A stretch of DNA of 64,000 nt, taken from the NCBI GenBank assembly GCA_005880985.1, contig VBIQ01000016.1, positions 60,070 through 124,069 of the forward strand, read 5' to 3'. Positions 62,012-64,000 of the stretch are shown one piece after another. The notes below the pieces were generated by a model. It saw only the letters and a list, made by a program, of their open reading frames with translations. It was not told the origin of the DNA and did no database searches. The translations under genes and the position numbers were made by a program. How positions within the stretch are numbered: position 1 is the first letter of the stretch; every line of letters begins with the position of its first letter. Origin of the DNA: Chloroflexota bacterium (GTDB lineage: Bacteria > Chloroflexota > Dormibacteria > Aeolococcales > Aeolococcaceae).

Positions 62012-62023
62012 GCTCATATGAGC
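62012..62023. repeat. 12-bp perfect palindrome
   Basis: GCTCATATGAGC lies about 37 bp before the start of the multi-span membrane protein gene. It is the clearest dyad in the 172-bp gap after ltp2 and could be an operator or part of a recombination end. There is no further support. Confidence 0.3.
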
Positions 62024-62060
62024 CGTACGGCGGTGCACCGAGGCGCGGCAGCGCTGAGCC

Positions 62061-63431
62061 ATGGCCCTTACTGAACCCGACGACCAGCGACGCGGCGACG
62101 CGAATCCTGCACACGAGGACTCGACCCGCGTTGCGATCCTGCTCGACCTCGTGTTGATGGCCGCCGGGATCGTTTTGCTCGCAACGTCGTCGGTCACAAT
62201 CTTCGGTGACGCAGCCACTCGTTACCAAGCGCTGACCGGCTTCCTTTCCCAGGGGACCAAGCCGGCGATGAGATATTCGTTCGCCGGCCCTCTCTTCTCG
62301 GCACCTCTATATTTCATCGGCAACGCCCTTGGCGATCCCATGACGTGGACCGGGCGCTATAACCTCGTTTTGTTGGTGCTGCTCTTATTCGCGTTGTGGC
62401 TGTTGCTTCGAAGGCGAATGCAATCCCGCGCCCTGCGATCCTTCCTCCTGCTCTTGATCGGCGCATCGATGTTTCCGGCGCACATTCTTTCATACTATGG
62501 CGAGACCTTTACCGCAGTTCTGGTCGCAGCCGGAACCGCGGCCGTCGCGGCGGGGCCTTCCCTGTGGGGCTGGGCGCCGACGATGCTCGGCGTCGTCAAC
62601 ACGCCCGCAGCACTGGGGGGCCTGGCGCTGCTGACGTTCAAGAAGATGCTCGATGACAAACGCTTGCGTTACCTGTTGGCTTTGCCAGTCGTTATCGGGC
62701 TGATCCAACTCGACTACTACTCGAGGACCGGCCACCCCGTCAGTGCAGCCTACGCGAACGATGCCGGCTTCCCAACAATCATGCCCTATTCGGGCAGGCC
62801 CGAATTCAGCTATCCATTCGGATTCGGGGTTCTGTCCATCCTGTTCTCATTCGGCAAAGGGCTCGTCTTCTTCGCCCCCGGCCTGCTTCTGCCCGTCCGC
62901 GCTCGTCTGCACACTCTTGGTCGGCACCTGTGGGACACCTACCTTCTCTGGCTGTTATTCGTGGCAGGGCTCGTCTTGATCTACGCACGGTGGTGGGCAT
63001 GGTATGGAGGCCTCTATTGGGGCCCGCGGCTATTTCTCTTCGCGTCGATACCGGCCGCCATGGCAATCGCAGTCGCCGCGGAGAGACCCTCTCGCAGCCT
63101 GCTAGGACGCATCCTGCTCCTGGCCGTGCTCGGATTATCCGTCTGGGTCGCGATCAATGGGTTCGTCTACAGTCAAGCGAACCTCGATGTCTGTTTCGCG
63201 AACAACTACGCCCTGGAGCATCTCTGCTGGTATACGCCAGAGTTCAGCGTCCTGTGGCATCCCTTCGTACAGACCAAGGCGCTGACGGGGCACGACATCG
63301 CGTTCATTCTGTTTGGAGCAGCGGTCTTCGTGCGAGTCGCACTCCCGGTGTTGGCGACCATCGCGCACGATGTCGCGACCGCACTGGGACGTCTGCGCGC
63401 CCCGGCGAGTTGGACGGCCTGGCGCCTGTAG
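62061..63431 (+). CDS. Multi-span membrane protein, possibly GT-C-type glycosyltransferase
   Basis: This 456-aa protein has about ten hydrophobic spans (for example LLDLVLMAAGIVLLA, LVLLVLLLFALWLLL, YLLWLLFVAGLVLIYA). The polar loop WWAWYGGLYWGPRLFLFASI and an acidic residue early in the first loop (FGDAATRYQAL) recall dolichyl-phosphate-mannose-type GT-C enzymes, but I see no diagnostic motif. Base use is clearly less GC-rich than in the neighbours, with many codons ending in A or T. A direct repeat of the ltp2 3' end brackets the gene. Both facts suggest horizontal gain or rearrangement. Confidence 0.6.
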   Translation: MALTEPDDQRRGDANPAHEDSTRVAILLDLVLMAAGIVLLATSSVTIFGDAATRYQALTGFLSQGTKPAMRYSFAGPLFSAPLYFIGNALGDPMTWTGRYNLVLLVLLLFALWLLLRRRMQSRALRSFLLLLIGASMFPAHILSYYGETFTAVLVAAGTAAVAAGPSLWGWAPTMLGVVNTPAALGGLALLTFKKMLDDKRLRYLLALPVVIGLIQLDYYSRTGHPVSAAYANDAGFPTIMPYSGRPEFSYPFGFGVLSILFSFGKGLVFFAPGLLLPVRARLHTLGRHLWDTYLLWLLFVAGLVLIYARWWAWYGGLYWGPRLFLFASIPAAMAIAVAAERPSRSLLGRILLLAVLGLSVWVAINGFVYSQANLDVCFANNYALEHLCWYTPEFSVLWHPFVQTKALTGHDIAFILFGAAVFVRVALPVLATIAHDVATALGRLRAPASWTAWRL

Positions 63432-63483
63432 CTGTTCGCAGACCGGGGCACACGGCCATTCACCCCGGTCGGGGTGTTGGGAG

Positions 63484-63560
63484 CTCGACGGTTCTGGAGA
63501 ACGCGCCGGTCACCGCGGGGGCCGGGGTGCCGACCAGCGTTTTGGTACTGTCCCGAGCGT
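63484..63560 (+). pseudogene. Remnant copy of the 3' end of an ltp2-like thiolase gene
   Basis: Translation of this stretch gives TVLENAPVTAGAGVPTSVLV followed by LSRAW. It matches the ltp2 C-terminus VENVLVTAGTGVPTSALVLS, then RA and the stop codon. The nucleotide match to 61812-61888 has a constant offset of 1674 bp and no internal gap over about 70 bp. The stop codon is replaced by TGG. No other part of an ltp2 gene is present upstream, so this is a decayed fragment. It lies between the low-GC gene and the DinB-like gene. Confidence 0.75.
63546..63551 (+). promoter_or_regulatory. -10 hexamer within the ltp2 remnant
   Basis: TACTGT lies 7 nt before the GTG start at 63559, the spacing seen for other apparently leaderless genes here. 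The same place in intact ltp2 reads TGCTGT, so the hexamer may have arisen as the remnant decayed. Confidence 0.3.
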
Positions 63561-64000
63561 GGCGTTGGACAGAGGCGATCTGATCCGCCGGTACCGCGAA
63601 GGCCCTGCGCTCGTCGAGACGGCGGTGGCCGGGCTGAGCGACGCCGAGCTCGACCACGTGCCACGGGATGGCGGCTGGTCGCCGCGCGAGGTCGTCCATC
63701 ATCTCGCAGACAGCGAGATGACATCGGCGATCCGCCTGCGGAAGCTGCTCGCCGAGGAGGATCCGGTCATTCAAGGCTACGACGAGCCCCAGTTCGCGCG
63801 CCGCCTCCACTATCGCCAGCGGCCGATCGCCGCATCACTGCAGGCGGTGCGCGCCGCGCGCGAGACGAGCGCTTCCATCCTCGACCACCTGAGCGAGGCC
63901 GACTGGAACCGCTCCGGGACGCACAGCGAGAGCGGCGCCTACAGCATGGAAACCTGGCTCGAGATCTACGCCGCCCACTGCCACGACCACGCCGACCAGA
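63559..64000 (+). CDS. DinB-superfamily protein, 3' end outside window
   Basis: The 147 codons present encode a four-helix-bundle protein of the DinB/YfiT type. GGWSPREVVHHLADSEM near residue 45 and YAAHCHDHADQ at the window edge carry the His residues that bind the metal. Members include thiol-dependent S-transferases (mycothiol or bacillithiol) and damage-inducible proteins. The GTG at 63559 begins inside the last codon of the ltp2 remnant; a TTG two codons later is an alternative. It could use mycothiol if the organism is an actinobacterium. Confidence 0.75.
   Translation, partial: MALDRGDLIRRYREGPALVETAVAGLSDAELDHVPRDGGWSPREVVHHLADSEMTSAIRLRKLLAEEDPVIQGYDEPQFARRLHYRQRPIAASLQAVRAARETSASILDHLSEADWNRSGTHSESGAYSMETWLEIYAAHCHDHADQ

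Noticed and set aside
61889..63490. Insertion sequence or integron-like element
   Set aside because: There is no transposase, integrase, terminal inverted repeat or target duplication. The bracketing repeat is explained by ltp2 homology.

Overview
High-GC bacterial chromosome segment of about 64 kb, densely packed with short intergenic gaps. I see no rRNA, tRNA, CRISPR array, transposase or phage gene. F420-type oxidoreductases, a DUF4032 protein, many GTG/TTG starts, several apparently leaderless genes and a Mycobacterium-like steroid gene set suggest an Actinomycetota member or a neighbouring high-GC soil lineage (for example Dormibacterota or Chloroflexota). The sequence alone does not settle which.

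Layout. 0-10 kb: housekeeping and acyl-CoA genes, namely an A-type Fe-S carrier, 3-hydroxyacyl-CoA dehydrogenase, pyrophosphatase, PHP phosphoesterase, a thioredoxin-fold ferredoxin with an altered ligand, a PP2C phosphatase, a HAD hydrolase, a pair of acyl-CoA dehydrogenases and an MBL hydrolase. 10-14 kb: a GT4 glycosyltransferase and a glycogen-debranching-type protein. 14-18 kb: a 1220-residue secreted protein that appears to join a PHM-like copper monooxygenase, two cupredoxins and a PQQ-type propeller. 18-21 kb: fabH-accD-accA. 21-26 kb: SGNH hydrolase, Ni/Co transporter, acetyltransferase and an AmmeMemoRadiSam pair. 26.3-26.6 kb: a cluster of short DNA hairpins. 26.6-33.6 kb: a branched-chain-amino-acid-type ABC operon in which both permeases are fused and both ATPases are fused. 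33.8-35.8 kb: crotonase, VOC protein and an unknown. 35.8-44 kb: a sugar ABC importer with a GH15 glucosidase/trehalase and DUF4032.

44.6-61.9 kb is the most coherent part. Two long operons diverge from a 207-bp region at 54.8-55.0 kb. The leftward operon has 10 genes: acyl-CoA ligase, ALDH, crotonase, SDR, a FadA5-like thiolase, two DUF35 proteins, two Ltp-type thiolases and an LLM F420 oxidoreductase. The rightward operon has 8 genes: livM, livG, an exported protein, a hydroxysteroid-type SDR, a 3Fe-4S ferredoxin, and chsH2-, chsH1- and ltp2-like genes. The gene content and order resemble the M. tuberculosis cholesterol side-chain genes (Rv3520c-Rv3523, fadA5, igr operon), as I recall them. 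Each promoter in the divergent region carries a GAAC-N2-GTTC palindrome between its -35 and -10, close to the KstR consensus. No Mce transporter is present; Liv-type transport genes sit in the same unit. I infer a steroid or steroid-like side-chain catabolic divergon.

61.9-63.5 kb holds a lower-GC multi-membrane-span gene bracketed by a direct repeat of the ltp2 3' end, followed by a DinB-like gene that runs off the window.
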